Source: Succinivibrio sp.
GTDB taxonomy: Bacteria > Pseudomonadota > Gammaproteobacteria > Enterobacterales > Succinivibrionaceae
DNA length: 5,122 bases
Direction of reading: 5' to 3'
NCBI GenBank assembly: GCA_017959135.1
Contig: JAGDBH010000292.1
Span: 1-5,122 of the forward strand
Of this stretch, positions 5,001-5,122 are shown piece by piece (positions within the stretch are counted from its first letter, which is position 1; each line of letters starts with the position of its first letter). A model generated the notes under the pieces. That model did not search any database and was not told where the DNA came from. It saw nothing but the letters and a program-made list of their open reading frames with translations. The position numbers were made by a program, and so were the translations under genes.

Positions 5001-5122
5001 CCTCAAAGGAAAGATTCTTCAGGTTTTATATTTTGGGAGCAAAAAGCAGGAAACTCAAAAGTAAGAGATTTATCAATTTTTCTAAAATTCGTATAACAAT
5101 ATTAAGCAAAAAAACTCTTTAA

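Noticed and set aside
5001..5035. An imperfect hairpin on the + strand (CCTCAA ... TTCAGG) followed by TTTTATATTTT, terminator-like.
   Set aside because: The stem has a mismatch and a bulge, and no + strand gene lies upstream for it to terminate; it also sits directly upstream of the dgkA promoter.
5108..5122. On the - strand TTAAAGAG followed by seven T at the right edge, resembling the right arm and U-tract of a terminator for a gene beyond the window.
   Set aside because: The left arm would lie outside the window, so the hairpin cannot be seen; it is left as a possibility only.

Overview
The window looks like chromosomal DNA of an AT-rich gammaproteobacterium, probably host-associated. 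The evidence is a YciO that can be matched to the E. coli protein almost end to end, a proteobacterial-type diacylglycerol kinase DgkA, an AsnA-type asparagine synthetase and TadA. A Succinivibrionaceae/Aeromonadales relative would fit, but that is an impression from remembered sequences and was not tested.

Layout. The left edge holds the last 70 codons of asnA on the + strand. It ends at a hairpin terminator shared with a convergent gene. Everything else reads leftwards on the - strand. From right to left: dgkA and tadA, 2 nt apart and clearly one operon; a stand-alone gene for a JetD/MksG-family protein (Wadjet/MksBEFG nuclease subunit) with its own promoter-like -10 and its own terminator; a 270-nt regulatory gap with an AT hairpin terminator, a perfect 19-bp palindrome and a second GC-richer hairpin; yciO; a small membrane-anchored protein of unknown function starting at TTG just after a 12-bp tandem duplication; and a secreted, Ala/Pro-rich, highly charged protein of unknown function.

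Function. Most of the window is housekeeping: asparagine synthesis, recycling of diacylglycerol, A34-to-inosine editing of tRNA, and a TsaC/Sua5-like protein. The exception is the JetD-like protein. It keeps the N-terminal (DUF3322) and C-terminal (DUF2220) landmarks of JetD. The acidic residues of the Toprim nuclease centre appear replaced, a long acidic tail has been added, and no jetA, jetB or jetC lies beside it in the window. It may be a domesticated, catalytically altered derivative of an anti-plasmid condensin nuclease. The two unknown envelope proteins at the left may be distant relatives of each other.

Limits. All family assignments come from reading the sequence and remembered family motifs; no search, fold prediction or alignment was run. 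No RNA genes, CRISPR arrays, insertion sequences or attachment sites were recognised. No gene-free stretch exceeds 300 bases.
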